A stretch of DNA of 64,000 nucleotides from Pochonia chlamydosporia 170 (lineage: Eukaryota > Ascomycota > Sordariomycetes > Hypocreales > Clavicipitaceae), in the NCBI RefSeq assembly GCF_001653235.2, contig NW_019154045.1, forward strand, positions 248,001 to 312,000. The letters are read 5' to 3'. A model generated the notes under the pieces. The model did not search any database. It had not been told where the DNA came from and saw only the letters and a program-made list of their open reading frames with translations. Below, piece after piece: positions 31,803-42,379 of the stretch. A program made the position numbers and the translations under genes. Positions within the stretch are counted from its first letter, which is position 1; each line of letters begins with the position of its first letter.

Positions 31803-34736
31803 TCAAGACTGCCACCGCACCTTTTCCTCAGCCAGTGTGCGATACAAACCCAGCGACAAAAACTCCTCCTCGGCAATAGATCCACCAAACTTTTCTTTCA
31901 GTTCTGACTCAAAGTATGCCGCTGCCCATTCGTTAGTACTGGGCTGTGTGCTACCCAGCCTCAGAATCGGCGGGTCAAACATCGACTTATACCAGTCGCC
32001 CAAGGCGGAACTATGCTCCTCGCTGGTGGAAACGTAGTCGCTGAATGACATGAAAGTTGGCACGCCCATAGCTTTATCGGTGCTTTCAGTCTTTCCCTCG
32101 AATGTTGGGACCGCGACTAGTTGTTTGCCAAGTTTGTTCTTCTCGCTCTCCGCATGCAACCTCTCCCCAAATAATCTACTATCAACGCGGTACGCATCCG
32201 ACAGTTGACGTCTCATGACTTCAAAGTGCTTTGCCATGGGTGGCATGAACTCATCGTCCGTATCCTCTTCTTTGACAATGTCAACATACTTGGCGAAAGC
32301 TGGCACAGGATTTGCCAACCCCAAGCCACCACTCTCGACGCCCATATATAAGAAACAGTCGGGCAGATCATACTGACGCTGGAGAGCAAACTGGTCCTGA
32401 ATCATCTTCCTTACATGTTTCGCCACGTTGGCTGTCTCTGACGCATCCTGAACTGCAGAAGACTCGTCACCACCGTAGAGGCACTGCTGTGCGTATTGCA
32501 GCGCCTCAAGTACCGTTATCGCATGGAAGTCCCCCAACCCGTTGACAACTCTGCCAAAGTTGTTGGCTAGAAAACTTTCCATGTATGCGTTATAAGCTTG
32601 TATGTGCGCCATGACCGAGGTCCGCGAGCTTAGTTGATACCTCAGCTCCTTCATGTGTTCCTCGATGGCGCGTTTATTCGCCGCCCACTTCCACTCACTG
32701 GGATCATACTGTAAAAATCCCCATTTGACTTCACCAGAGGGCAGACGATCAAGGGTACTCTGTGCGACTGCAGCATACCGCGGATTCGACTTGTCAACAG
32801 AGTGAGCAGACGCGGTCTTGCGCTTGTTTAGACGCAAGCCCATGATGTTGGAGAACTCGCATACTGTGTCCCAGGCCACCACGCACTTCTCTGGCTGGCC
32901 CCAGAACCAGAGGTCGTCGTGGTTGCGGTACAGATGCGTCCCTTCAGTTCGCTGATTAACGGCAAAGTCCAGCGTGAACAACATCAGCTCGGATATGCCG
33001 TACGTGAGCTGGAAGGATATCGGGGTGCCGGTCCGCCGAGTCAAGACGGGGCCATTGCTGCCATCCTCCTCAAACCTCATTCGCATGCTCAGAAACGCCT
33101 CAACAAAGTGCACTAGCTCGCCTGGGAAGTGAAAGTACTTCATGATGGCGAGCAGTGTAGAGTGTGGTTGCGACGGACCAAACCACTCAAAGTCGCTTTG
33201 CAAGATACAGAACTGGCCGTGGACAAGCTTCTGGATGGCCATCTCGGCAGAACAAAGGTTCAGAATATTGCTTCTCAGCGTAGTTCTGTTTGGTGCTCCG
33301 TTTACCAAGTCGGTAAACCTAGGTCCATTGTCGATAGGTCGGCTGCATGGGTCGTATGAGTTACCCACGTCTCCTGTGTACGTTGGCAGCTGGGCGGCAA
33401 AGAAGGCGTTTTGGTATATTCTGTGACGCAGGTCGTAGACTGAGTTACCAGACTTGCGGCTCCCGTAGTCCTCTATTTGCGCCTGCATCGCCGCGTTTCT
33501 CCCTTCGTCCGATGGTTGCATCCACACGTCCCGGACTTCAGACGACCACGCTTTTTGCAATACACTCCCGATGTTCAACGAGACGTGTTGACCGATACAC
33601 TCGATAAGAATGGCATCAAGAAGCTCCAAATCGAGATGTACGTGATATTTCCCGTTAATAGCCTTGCGCATCTGCACCGTGATGGGGTTCTCGCCCCAAG
33701 ACCAGCGTTTGATCGACTCCAGGTTCGTGTCGATGTTGAGGATATCTGCAATCTCTGACAAGACATTGACTTTGTCGCTTATATCGAGCATCGCACGTCG
33801 TTTCTCACTGGTGAGCTGATCGGCGCTGAGAACACCACGTATGGCGTCTCTGACCGTTGACGTCGTCACTTGCATCTTGTTTCTACACGAGGAAAAGAAC
33901 TCTCGTCGCAAGTTGCGCAAAAGTATGGCACGCAAGTCCGTTGGTTCACCCACCAACTTGTCTTCGTACCGCGGTCCAGAGTGAAATAGTTCGTCCAGAA
34001 AGTTGACAATTTTGTCCGTGTCCGTCCGACGCTCGTTGGTGACATGTCGTTCCCAAGTTTGACGCTGTTCGTACATCTCCTTGCGGCCCACGGCCACGGC
34101 TTCAGACTTTTCCAACTCCTTTGCCGCGGACAACTCACCGAAACGAAACTCTGCCCACTCGTTGGTCAGATGGCCGAAGAGAGCTGTGTATTCCATCCGG
34201 CGCTGACGCTGCCGAAGATAGCCCAGCAACTCATTGCGCCATGCCAACGCGGCGGATTTGGAGAAGACTGACGAGTACTTTGCTTCCCAAAGCATGCGTT
34301 CAATCATGACAAGTCGATCTCGAAGTCTCACGGCTGGACCACCAGTGCCCGCACCGCCAATGCCACCTCGTCCTCGTCCTCGCCCTCCTCCTCTTCCCAT
34401 ATGTCCCCTTCTGCCTCTTTGATTAACTGATCCATGACCTTGGACCGGTGAATCGAGGGCCCCAGCATATGCCTTGCGTACGGTTGCCAGCAGCATAAGC
34501 ACATCAGCCTCTAATTTGCGGTTGTCGTCTTGACCCTCCTTGTATTGGATTGCGGCTTCGGCATCACGCACATGGCCATCAATCGCCTCTAGACGGCTAG
34601 CAACTTTGTCCCATTTGCTTACCGTCACATGTCTGATGATAGAAAGAATGGCAGCTGACCCCGCTGATGTAGACATTATTGGCGATAGCCTGGTGATGAA
34701 TATTGCAGCGGGTAAAGTACAGCTTTCAAGTCTCAA
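31803..34736 (-). CDS. rvt: Single-copy cellular reverse transcriptase (RVT family)
   Basis: One uninterrupted frame of 977 residues (957 if the second ATG at 34676 is used) encodes a reverse-transcriptase-like protein of the domesticated rvt class known from fungi and rotifers. Palm motifs are present in order. Motif A is LQSDFEWFG with Asp at about 515, and the motif B region is RRTGTPISFQLTYGISE. Motif C is YRNHDDLWFWG with the Asp pair at about 607-608. Motif D is NIMGLRLNKRKTAS. The N-terminal 300 residues are helical with a Gly/Arg-rich segment (RGGGRGRGRGG), and a long conserved C-terminal extension follows the palm. No gag, integrase, endonuclease, LTR or poly-A tail is found, and the frame is intact, so it is a host gene and not a retroelement. 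From memory, RVT in Neurospora is induced by growth inhibitors or starvation and polymerises nucleotides without an obvious template. Confidence 0.9.
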   Translation of the reverse strand: MRLESCTLPAAIFITRLSPIMSTSAGSAAILSIIRHVTVSKWDKVASRLEAIDGHVRDAEAAIQYKEGQDDNRKLEADVLMLLATVRKAYAGALDSPVQGHGSVNQRGRRGHMGRGGGRGRGRGGIGGAGTGGPAVRLRDRLVMIERMLWEAKYSSVFSKSAALAWRNELLGYLRQRQRRMEYTALFGHLTNEWAEFRFGELSAAKELEKSEAVAVGRKEMYEQRQTWERHVTNERRTDTDKIVNFLDELFHSGPRYEDKLVGEPTDLRAILLRNLRREFFSSCRNKMQVTTSTVRDAIRGVLSADQLTSEKRRAMLDISDKVNVLSEIADILNIDTNLESIKRWSWGENPITVQMRKAINGKYHVHLDLELLDAILIECIGQHVSLNIGSVLQKAWSSEVRDVWMQPSDEGRNAAMQAQIEDYGSRKSGNSVYDLRHRIYQNAFFAAQLPTYTGDVGNSYDPCSRPIDNGPRFTDLVNGAPNRTTLRSNILNLCSAEMAIQKLVHGQFCILQSDFEWFGPSQPHSTLLAIMKYFHFPGELVHFVEAFLSMRMRFEEDGSNGPVLTRRTGTPISFQLTYGISELMLFTLDFAVNQRTEGTHLYRNHDDLWFWGQPEKCVVAWDTVCEFSNIMGLRLNKRKTASAHSVDKSNPRYAAVAQSTLDRLPSGEVKWGFLQYDPSEWKWAANKRAIEEHMKELRYQLSSRTSVMAHIQAYNAYMESFLANNFGRVVNGLGDFHAITVLEALQYAQQCLYGGDESSAVQDASETANVAKHVRKMIQDQFALQRQYDLPDCFLYMGVESGGLGLANPVPAFAKYVDIVKEEDTDDEFMPPMAKHFEVMRRQLSDAYRVDSRLFGERLHAESEKNKLGKQLVAVPTFEGKTESTDKAMGVPTFMSFSDYVSTSEEHSSALGDWYKSMFDPPILRLGSTQPSTNEWAAAYFESELKEKFGGSIAEEEFLSLGLYRTLAEEKVRWQS

Positions 34737-34807
34737 ATGGTTTTTGCGGATCGTAAACTACCTGTTCCTTCAATCCATCCGAATCTCTTTCGTCAGTCTC
34801 TCGCTCT

Positions 34808-34815
34808 TTTTTATA
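34808..34815 (-). promoter_or_regulatory. TATA box of the rvt gene
   Basis: TATAAAAA on the reverse strand lies 72 bases before the first ATG (34736). With initiation about 30 bases downstream, both candidate ATGs would lie inside the transcript. Confidence 0.45.
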
Positions 34816-36948
34816 CATTTTTTCAAAGCTCATGAACCTTTTGCCAAGAGTCCTTGGCGGGTTTACATTCCCAGCCGCAATGGGTCAACTGTTGCCTGCA
34901 TGGCTGCCTGGACTGCGGAATATCGCATCCAGCCGTGTTGACATGGTGAAATGGAAATGAAAAGTACCGTCCAACAGGACCCTGAGCCAGGATTAACCAC
35001 AGTTTCGTAATTTTATTGATCCCAAGTCTTCGGTATGAGGCACTCTCCCCGTGTTGAGTCATCCGGCATCACTCGTTTGTTCACTGTCGACGTCGATGCT
35101 CAGCCCCATTATTGTTTGAAGCGCCGAACAGATGCTGAAAGATTCTCGCTTGGAGATAAAAGGCTGCAGCCGAATGGCGCATTGAACTCTTGTTGGCGGG
35201 GTCTCAGATTGGCTTCAACCATGCAATGGAGAGAAAGTGCTTCATGAGACAGATCTGACCCCTTGCTGGTCAATGAATTAAACCTGGAAGTCGTTTTTCG
35301 GCGTCGAACAGCTCGAGCCCTACATACCAGGCTCTGTTCATGCAATGGTTGAGCCGCAACATTCTAGTTGATTGCTGAAAGAGCTGGTTGGCAATAATCC
35401 AATATTCGAGATCTCCCGCCAGGGTATCCTGGCGAGACTCACGAGCAGATTTGTAGAGTCCCAGCCCCAAAGATTAGAATTACACCATTTTAATGAATCA
35501 AAACCTGCCAGCTAACCGCATCAACTATTTGTCTCGTTATTGTGGCACTAGAGAATATGCATGTTGCCTGCCCAAAACCTGTTTTATTGTAGAAGTGCAT
35601 AACCACTACAGTCCAAGCTGGTAATGTGGCAAGTAAACTATTTGGCATATTTCATAGTTGCCTCATAAGTGCTACCATTTCGAGGTGGAACCTGGCACCA
35701 TTCTGACACAGTACACTCAGTCGCACACAGCCCGTTGAGTTGATTCTAGACGCTATAAGAGATAGAAAAACGCCTCATTGTGTCAAATGCGGCCAGCAAG
35801 ATGAATCAAAGTCAGTCACGAGCAACATACGCACAATAGCCGGGTATTCAGTCTCCAGCCCAACCGCCATGAACATGAACACTGGTAGGAGCTGAAGGAG
35901 AAGACGTCGACAGTTTCGCGAAAGACCGAAAGAGACTGCAGTGTTTTGGCCCTATCTCGAGCACCAGGCGTCCGAATCCATTTCCGTGACACCGTCTCGA
36001 TTTCTTTGCTTACGTTGTGACCAAGACGTTGGCGTTTCCGGCAAAGAGTATCCGTTTGCAGAGACTGAGAAGCAGTCAACATGTTAACTATCCAAGCATA
36101 AATCCGATGGATAGACCGGTTATCCCAAGAAAACCTCACAGAGAAACTCACACAGAAACCAGAAACAGCGACGCCAATACCGATGCTTCAACTGACTCGA
36201 CACCTTGCAAACATGTCAGTGTCACCTCGTCATTGGCCTTTTGCGACGAACATGCGGCCTGAACTGTGGCTGCCTTACAACTCCTTAGAATGCCGTCAGA
36301 GCCGGACAGAACTCACAGAGCGAATCAGCAGATGAGATGATGTCCGCCTTAAAACCGTAGGGGGCAGGTTTGCGACAGAGGAGCCGTGTCCGACGTTTCT
36401 GGTGCCAAGCGATTGACTGGCCACGAGACGCCACAAAAGGACAAAATAGGCAACGCAGAACAGTATCCACAAACAATCCCCATGACACAAAACCAAGTTT
36501 GTTACAAGGACCCTTACCCTAGTGCTTAGGTGGAATCCAAGAACTGGTAGGCGATGGCTTCCCGGCAGGGCTGGGAAAACGAGACGGTATGAGTTGCAGG
36601 TAACGTCATTCGCGAACACTTGATGTCGAACATGGCCTACGTGAAATCTCACCAACCAGCATTTTTTCTTGTGCGTCAACCATGCGTCGATCCGACAGTG
36701 CATCTTCCGGCCTCCGTTGTGACAGATGCATGGTCTTCAGGTTGTAAGTGTTGTTTCTGGCGTCGATCATGTTGATTGGCTGTCAGGCTTGAAGAAAAGT
36801 CAAGAGACATGGTGTTTGGAATTAGGCCTCCGATGTTATTTTGGGTGCTTGATTCCCTCGTCTCGAAAACCTTCTCATTCATTCATCGAAATGAGCAAGT
36901 TTTTGAGTGAGCAGGTTTTCTTGTTTACTTACTTCACAAAAATACACC
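34816..36948. other. Long divergent intergenic region between rvt and an MFS gene
   Basis: About 2.1 kb. It includes a Gcn4/CPC1-type palindrome at 35055-35061. Reverse frames at 35816-36151 and 36296-36703 contain hydrophobic stretches but cannot be joined to a known family, so I do not call a gene. Confidence 0.4.
35055..35061. promoter_or_regulatory. Candidate CPC1/Gcn4 site upstream of rvt
   Basis: TGAGTCA, the palindromic Gcn4/CPC1 consensus, lies about 320 bases upstream of the rvt start. Such 7-mers occur several times by chance in 64 kb (others are seen inside genes), so this is only suggestive. Confidence 0.25.
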
Positions 36949-38610
36949 ATGTCCATCGACGAAGAGACAACCTTTTTACAAGCCGAAGATGAGGAAGGAT
37001 CTTGTATCACAACAAGCAGCCCACATTATACTGCCGACCATGATGATATCTTTGGCAGTTCGGGCAGTCCAATGGATTGGCCAACGCCATTCAAATGGCG
37101 GACCGTGGCCATGCTAGCCTTTGCAGCGTTTACAGTGTATGGGCACCGTCCCATATATTGCTCAGTATTTGCACCCCCAAACTAACATTGGCTCAAGATC
37201 ATTTAATTCCATCTCCATATTCCCAATAGCAAACTTTGTGGTCCACGATCTAGCCGCTGATCACGTAACCAAGGCGGATACAGTACTCATGGTCACGATA
37301 TGGGAGCTTGGCGAAGCTGTAGGGGCGCTTCTCATCGCACCCCTGTCTGAGATGTTCGGGCGATATCATCTGTACAACGCATGCAACGTGGTCTTCATTA
37401 TGGGAGCAACGGCAACAGCGCTCTCACAGAGCACGACAGTGTTCATAATGGCGCGGGCGCTTACAGGCATGGCAGTGGCATCGAATGTGTTGAACCCAGC
37501 CATTATCGGAGATATATACCCATCGGAGCAGAGAGGCTCTGCCATGAGTGTCATCATGCTCGCTACGCTTGCGGGCGGTAATCTGGGTCCAGCCCTGGGC
37601 GGAATCATCTCGCAAATTCTCGGTTGGCGCGCTGTGGTTTGGATAGGCGTTACTCTCGCCGTGGCCTGTGAACTGGTGTTCCTAACGTGTTTCAAAGAGA
37701 CATATCGCGCTCATGTTTCCCAGAGAGACAACGCCAAGCTTCTCACGGAGTCTAGTTACGCCTTTGATGGAACGGCTGGCTTGGACAAGAATCTATCCGG
37801 TCTGCGAACTGCGGTGATGCGGCCTGCCCGTTTGCTCTACGGCTCTGGCGTGTTGGCGTGCCTGGCCTTATTTGGGTCCGTCATATTCTCCTTCTTTTAT
37901 GATGTCCTCGTGACTCTTCCAAGTGTTTTGGAAGAGACATATGACCTGTCACCGGCGGCGGTAGGGTCATCCTTCTTGGCAAACGGTGAGAAAACACCAC
38001 CTCCTACGGAGTTCTGCCCGTTCTCCCCATATCTTCTATATCCACTCTGACACATATGTTTCTCCATCCAGGAATCGGTTCCTTCATTGGTATTATGATT
38101 TCCAAAATGTACTTGGACAAGATCTATGTCAAACTAAGAGCGGCCAACAACGGTGTCGGACAACCAGAATATCGGCTCCCCGTAGCCATCATCGGCGCCT
38201 TCATGTTGCCCCCGGCGGTAGCACTTTACGGTTGGTGTGCAGAAACCCAGCTTCCACTTACACTGCTTCTTCTGTCTGTGGTTGCGATGCGCCTGTCCCT
38301 GATGCTCGCCATCGTGCCACTCATGACATATATTGTCGATGCATTTGGTCTCTACTCGGCGTCTGCAATGAGTGGCGTCATCGTGCTTCGGTGCCTTGCA
38401 TGCGCCTTTCTATCACTTACCACTGTTCAAATAACTGAATTTCTCGGCGACGGCTGGGGATTCACCTTGCTCGGAGCTGTGTGCATGGTTCTCGCCCTGA
38501 TTCCAGTCATGATACTGCGGTATGGCCAGCACTGGAGGCAACGGTGTAGATATACCAGCCTTTCCCAGGATTCTACAGAACATCTCCCAGTTGCCTGCAT
38601 CGAAGGATAG
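36949..38610 (+). CDS. MFS multidrug-type transporter (DHA1 family)
   Basis: A plasma-membrane proton-coupled exporter of the polyamine/multidrug branch, 504 residues. Three exons (36949-37136, 37198-37985, 38072-38610) are joined in frame. The acidic cytosolic N-terminus is followed by FKWRTVAMLAFAAFTV, TVLMVTIWELGEAVGALLI, PLSEMFGRYHLYN (loop 2-3 motif), ALTGMAVASNVLNPAIIG, SEQRGSAMSVIMLATLAG and ALGGIISQILGWRAVVWI (motif C-like). The second half starts after a long loop (FKETYRAH) and carries FDVL-like YDVLVTLPSVLEETYDL. About twelve hydrophobic spans can be counted. The substrate is unknown. It is not a partner of the broken MFS copy at 5.3-5.7 kb, which belongs to another subgroup by its motif wording. 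Confidence 0.88.
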
Positions 38611-39193
38611 GTTGATCCACTTCGCTAGAGGCTTGTCATGGAGTGTTGGTGTTTTGTGTGACGTATTAGTACAGCGCGGTGTAGTACCGCGTATTATAAC
38701 ATTTGTAATCGTTCAGGGTGTCATGGCGTATTTAGCATATATGAAGCGAGGATATATCATCAAAAGTTGTACATAGAATGTTGCATGGCGAGAGGAGACA
38801 TTATTCATTCACAACCCGGCATGTTGGTTGGCGCTCAAGGTCATAATTAGGAAAATGCTACAATGGGTGAACCACAAGCCGCAGGAGGAATTATGACAAG
38901 CTGAAAAGACGGGAAAGTGCAGAGACGAAAGCAAAGGGCACAAATTAATCAGTTTATTGCTACTGCTTAACTCGTGGTTCATGGTTCAAACGGCAATACC
39001 AATAACGTGATATATGTGCCGTCTAGTAATCGATCACTAGTTGTTGACTAAATGAAGTCTATAACCTGCCCTCAAGGCTTTTAACGCCAAACGCCACATC
39101 CATGAATGAATCTGCCCCAGTCTCGTATCCAAATCGTTACCCATGCCATTCCCCATATCGTCGTCGCTGATTGTTATGCCCCTAATGACCGTT
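38611..39193. other. Convergent intergenic stretch, no gene seen
   Basis: About 580 bases between the facing 3' ends of the MFS and Dre2 genes. Nothing recognised. Confidence 0.4.
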
Positions 39194-40148
39194 TTACAGT
39201 TGTACTTCGTTCATAATGCGCACCTCCTCGCCTGGCTTGAATGCTGGCAGTCCGATGAACGGACAAGTGGAGCATCTGAATGCATCTCCCAGCGAGCAGT
39301 TGTTGCACGAGCCCGTCTTGCCCTTGACAGTAAAATCGAGTTCGTTCAGGTCGTTTGTATCGAGCTTGATGGCCTCGAGGCCAGCATCCGCTTGGGATCG
39401 TCTCTCTTTTTCTTCGGCTTCGAATTTCGCGGCTAAGCCACAAGTGCAATCCTTGCAGGGACGACGGCGCTTCTGCGGCTGACATTCGACGGCTGCAAAA
39501 TGGTCAGTATTTTCTGATTCATATAGAAATGCGAACGGGGAACATACGCGCTTGTGGACGTCGCTTTAGGTCCTCCTCGCCAAGCAGGTTATCCTCATCG
39601 ATCAGCTCATCGTCATCATCGTCCAGCTTACTGAAGTCAAACTTTTGCACAGGCGCTGGCGTCTTTTTCTTGCCGAATCGCAGAGGAATGACAACTTCCT
39701 CCTCCTCTTGCTTCTCGAAATGGCCATCCTTGGCAATCAGGCCGGCGAGAATTGCCTCTTTGGACTCCGTCGCGCCCGGTTGGCCATCTTGGAACTGCAA
39801 TCTACCTCCCACTTTGATGGCGGGAACCAGAGAAGCAAACAGCTGACGGTTCAGCAATTGGGCAGACGCGGCAGTACGTGATCCATCAGCATCGGTAAGA
39901 ACGAGGACCAAGTCGTATGTAGCGGCAGGTAGAGACACAAATCCAGCAGAGAGCCGGTCTAGCATCTGCAAGTCGGTATTTGCCCGGTCGAAAGCCGTGA
40001 AGATTTCGCGTAGCTTCTCCTCGTGCGCCGCGACAGACGGGGGGGCAAGGAGCAGATTGCGCTTCGCGGGGTTCGCCACGGGAGGGAAAGCGGACGGCAT
40101 CGGCGCAAAGTCGTCCGCGGTATCAATGAGGATTGGATGAGGAGCCAT
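39194..40148 (-). CDS. dre2: Fe-S cluster assembly protein Dre2 (anamorsin)
   Basis: An electron carrier of the cytosolic iron-sulfur assembly pathway that takes electrons from Tah18. Two exons (39548-40148, 39194-39492) give 299 residues. The N-terminal methyltransferase-like domain (about 20-170) precedes an acidic linker ([20 protein letters not shown]), followed by the two cluster sites. The first is VEC..., then CKDCTCG (CxnCxxCxC), and the second is the twin CxxC pair [15 protein letters not shown] in the near-invariant setting ending [14 protein letters not shown]. All cluster cysteines are present. The splice restores the first Cys of the [2Fe-2S] site (PVECQPQ). It is a housekeeping gene and probably essential. 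Confidence 0.96.
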
Positions 40149-42379
40149 TGCGCGTACGGACGCTAGATGTCTGTGGGAGTACGTTCTTTATGGTGAAGGT
40201 ATTGACAGGACAGAGCGAGCGAGGGTTTGCGTGAGGTTTGAAATGTCTGTCCTGGGGTTGGATGTAACAGGCAACTTTTTAGTGCAAGCCGACGTCGGCA
40301 AGCCCGTTTTCACAGGCAAAAACTGCATCATGGCGGGGAAGGTGCGACCAAGGGCAGCGAAAAGTGACTAATTCGTCAGGCAGCATTTGTAATCGCCCAT
40401 TGGTCGGATCTCCCATTGGACCAGATGCCACTGGGCTGGCCCACGGTAAGGCTAGTCAGGGACCTTTGGGGGCCATTCTCGACCATATCAGAGCAAGAAC
40501 CATTGGCTGCTCCTTCCCTTACATTTGTGCTTCTGGTTGGCCAATGCACGCTTTTGTCTATTCTGACGGCAGTTGCGTTAGTCATCGCCTGATCATCTCG
40601 GCTGATGCACACCTAGGTATACTAGTCGTTGCCTCGATTGCTTCTTGGTACGTACGGAGTATCTTGCCAGACAAATCACCGAAGATTGAAGGCTATTGAC
40701 CAATCGCTACATTGGCGGAATACACAAAGCAACAAGACGTTCATGTTGTCCATATGTCGTCTAGCAGCTGACCCCACACAACAACCTTCGAATACACGTA
40801 TAAGTTCAGCCACGAGGACATATAGAGCTGTTTAGTCAAGTTCACGTCGCAAAATAGCTTGCATCGCCTTGCAAGTAAACACGTATCTTGACGAGAAACC
40901 TTTGGGATGACGTGGCTGGCTATGACACACCGTCAGAACATCAGCGGTTTGGTTTTAGCCAAGTCTTTGCCACGAAACATCAACACTTTGCTCAAGAGCG
41001 GTATGATTGACAACATGGATCTTTCAAGATGGTGTGACCGTGTCGGGGGTTCGTAAGTTGCTCATAAATAAAGTCATTGACAAGAGACCGACCGGGCCTG
41101 TCACGTCCGCATCGCTTATAAATCTAGACTATTTAACCTCCAGGAGCTGACTGTTTTAATAACCACTCATGTCCGTAACCCGCGCGGCTGATCCGTATAT
41201 GTACGGAATGCTTCACGGCTTGATACACGGCTAGACCCAGCCGTTTCTTGGCTAGATGAGCAGCTTGAACACCGACTTGGCTGCCTTGGCCAACGTCCCA
41301 TGGAGTGAAAAGGAGAGGGGAAACGAGGCCACACAATATCAAAATGGGCAAGCCGAAAGTATCAACCGGGGTTGGATACTCTGTACAGCGGCTCGCATCT
41401 GGCCATGATCCTCCATGTGGTCCGCCAAGGGCTTGGTAGAGAAAACGCCCCAACGTGGCGCTTCTTGGCAGTCTGGAAGATGCAACAACACGCAATCTAT
41501 TCGCAGCCGTGTTTGAGGCAATTACAACATAGCGCTGCAAGTAATCTTCATGTCATCCACAGAACAGGAATGTCGAAGACGTGAAGCCATGTGGTCGTGT
41601 CATGCACTAAGACGTTTCGCATCCTTGCGGCGATGATCACAGAGGATGGGGATATTAACACCTTATACTGCAGATTGACGGCGGAACTACAGGTGAAAGA
41701 TGTAACCCAAACATGGGACTTTAACATGTTCGTCTTGTCTCATTCCCACTGAACGTCATGTTCAGCCAACTTGGACTCTCCCGGCTCCAGAAGTCGATCA
41801 CCGTTCGGCGGCCCCCAACTGCCCACCTGCATCGTGACAATACTGTCGGTGTGATTAAGGTCAGGGTCTTGACTGACTCGGGAAACGACCACTCAAAATG
41901 GTTGAAGTTGATTTAAGCTTGAATGTAGAACCAGGGTTGTCTCCGCAAAGCGACTTGGCGCCTAGATATCCCCCAGATTTCCCAATATTAACCAACCATC
42001 CCCGAGAAAGGCCGTTACCTCCTTCTAAATAAAGAGTAGTCGCCAAAAATATATGAAGATTTCCAGTTTTGTGGGGTAAGAGGGATGATTTCAGACTGAA
42101 TCTCGCATCGTTTTCTCCGATTCAGGCGTCTTCGACTTGAACGCCACAAGAGAAAATATCGGAGGTGAGCAGCCTTGCATTCGACCAACACCAATATGCC
42201 AAGTGCCTTGTATCAGGAATAAATGGGGAGATATTGAGTCTGGAACGTTTCTTTGGTATGGCAGACGGGGTACAAGTAGTCGGCCTTCCGCCCTGGAAAT
42301 AAGACAAGAAGACATACTCTTCAACGATCATCATCGTTTGATAAACAAAGACATCCAGCCCTTGCTGAATATTTTCGCA
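40149..42379. other. Divergent intergenic region, no gene supported
   Basis: About 2.2 kb between the Dre2 and permease genes. The longest frames (forward 40364-40699, reverse 41133-41540) have no recognisable content. It likely contains both promoters and long 5' leaders. The permease frame extends upstream to an ATG at 42137, but that segment lacks family similarity. Confidence 0.4.

Noticed and set aside
31803..34736. Reading the reverse transcriptase as a retrotransposon
   Set aside because: No gag, integrase, endonuclease, RNase H, terminal repeats or poly-A tail. The frame is intact and both flanks are ordinary unique DNA.
35816..36703. Possible spliced reverse-strand membrane protein in the rvt-MFS gap
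   Set aside because: Hydrophobic pieces in two frames could not be joined by plausible splices and match no family.
41133..41540. Reverse-strand open frame of 135 codons
   Set aside because: No family resemblance and irregular composition, in a long promoter region.
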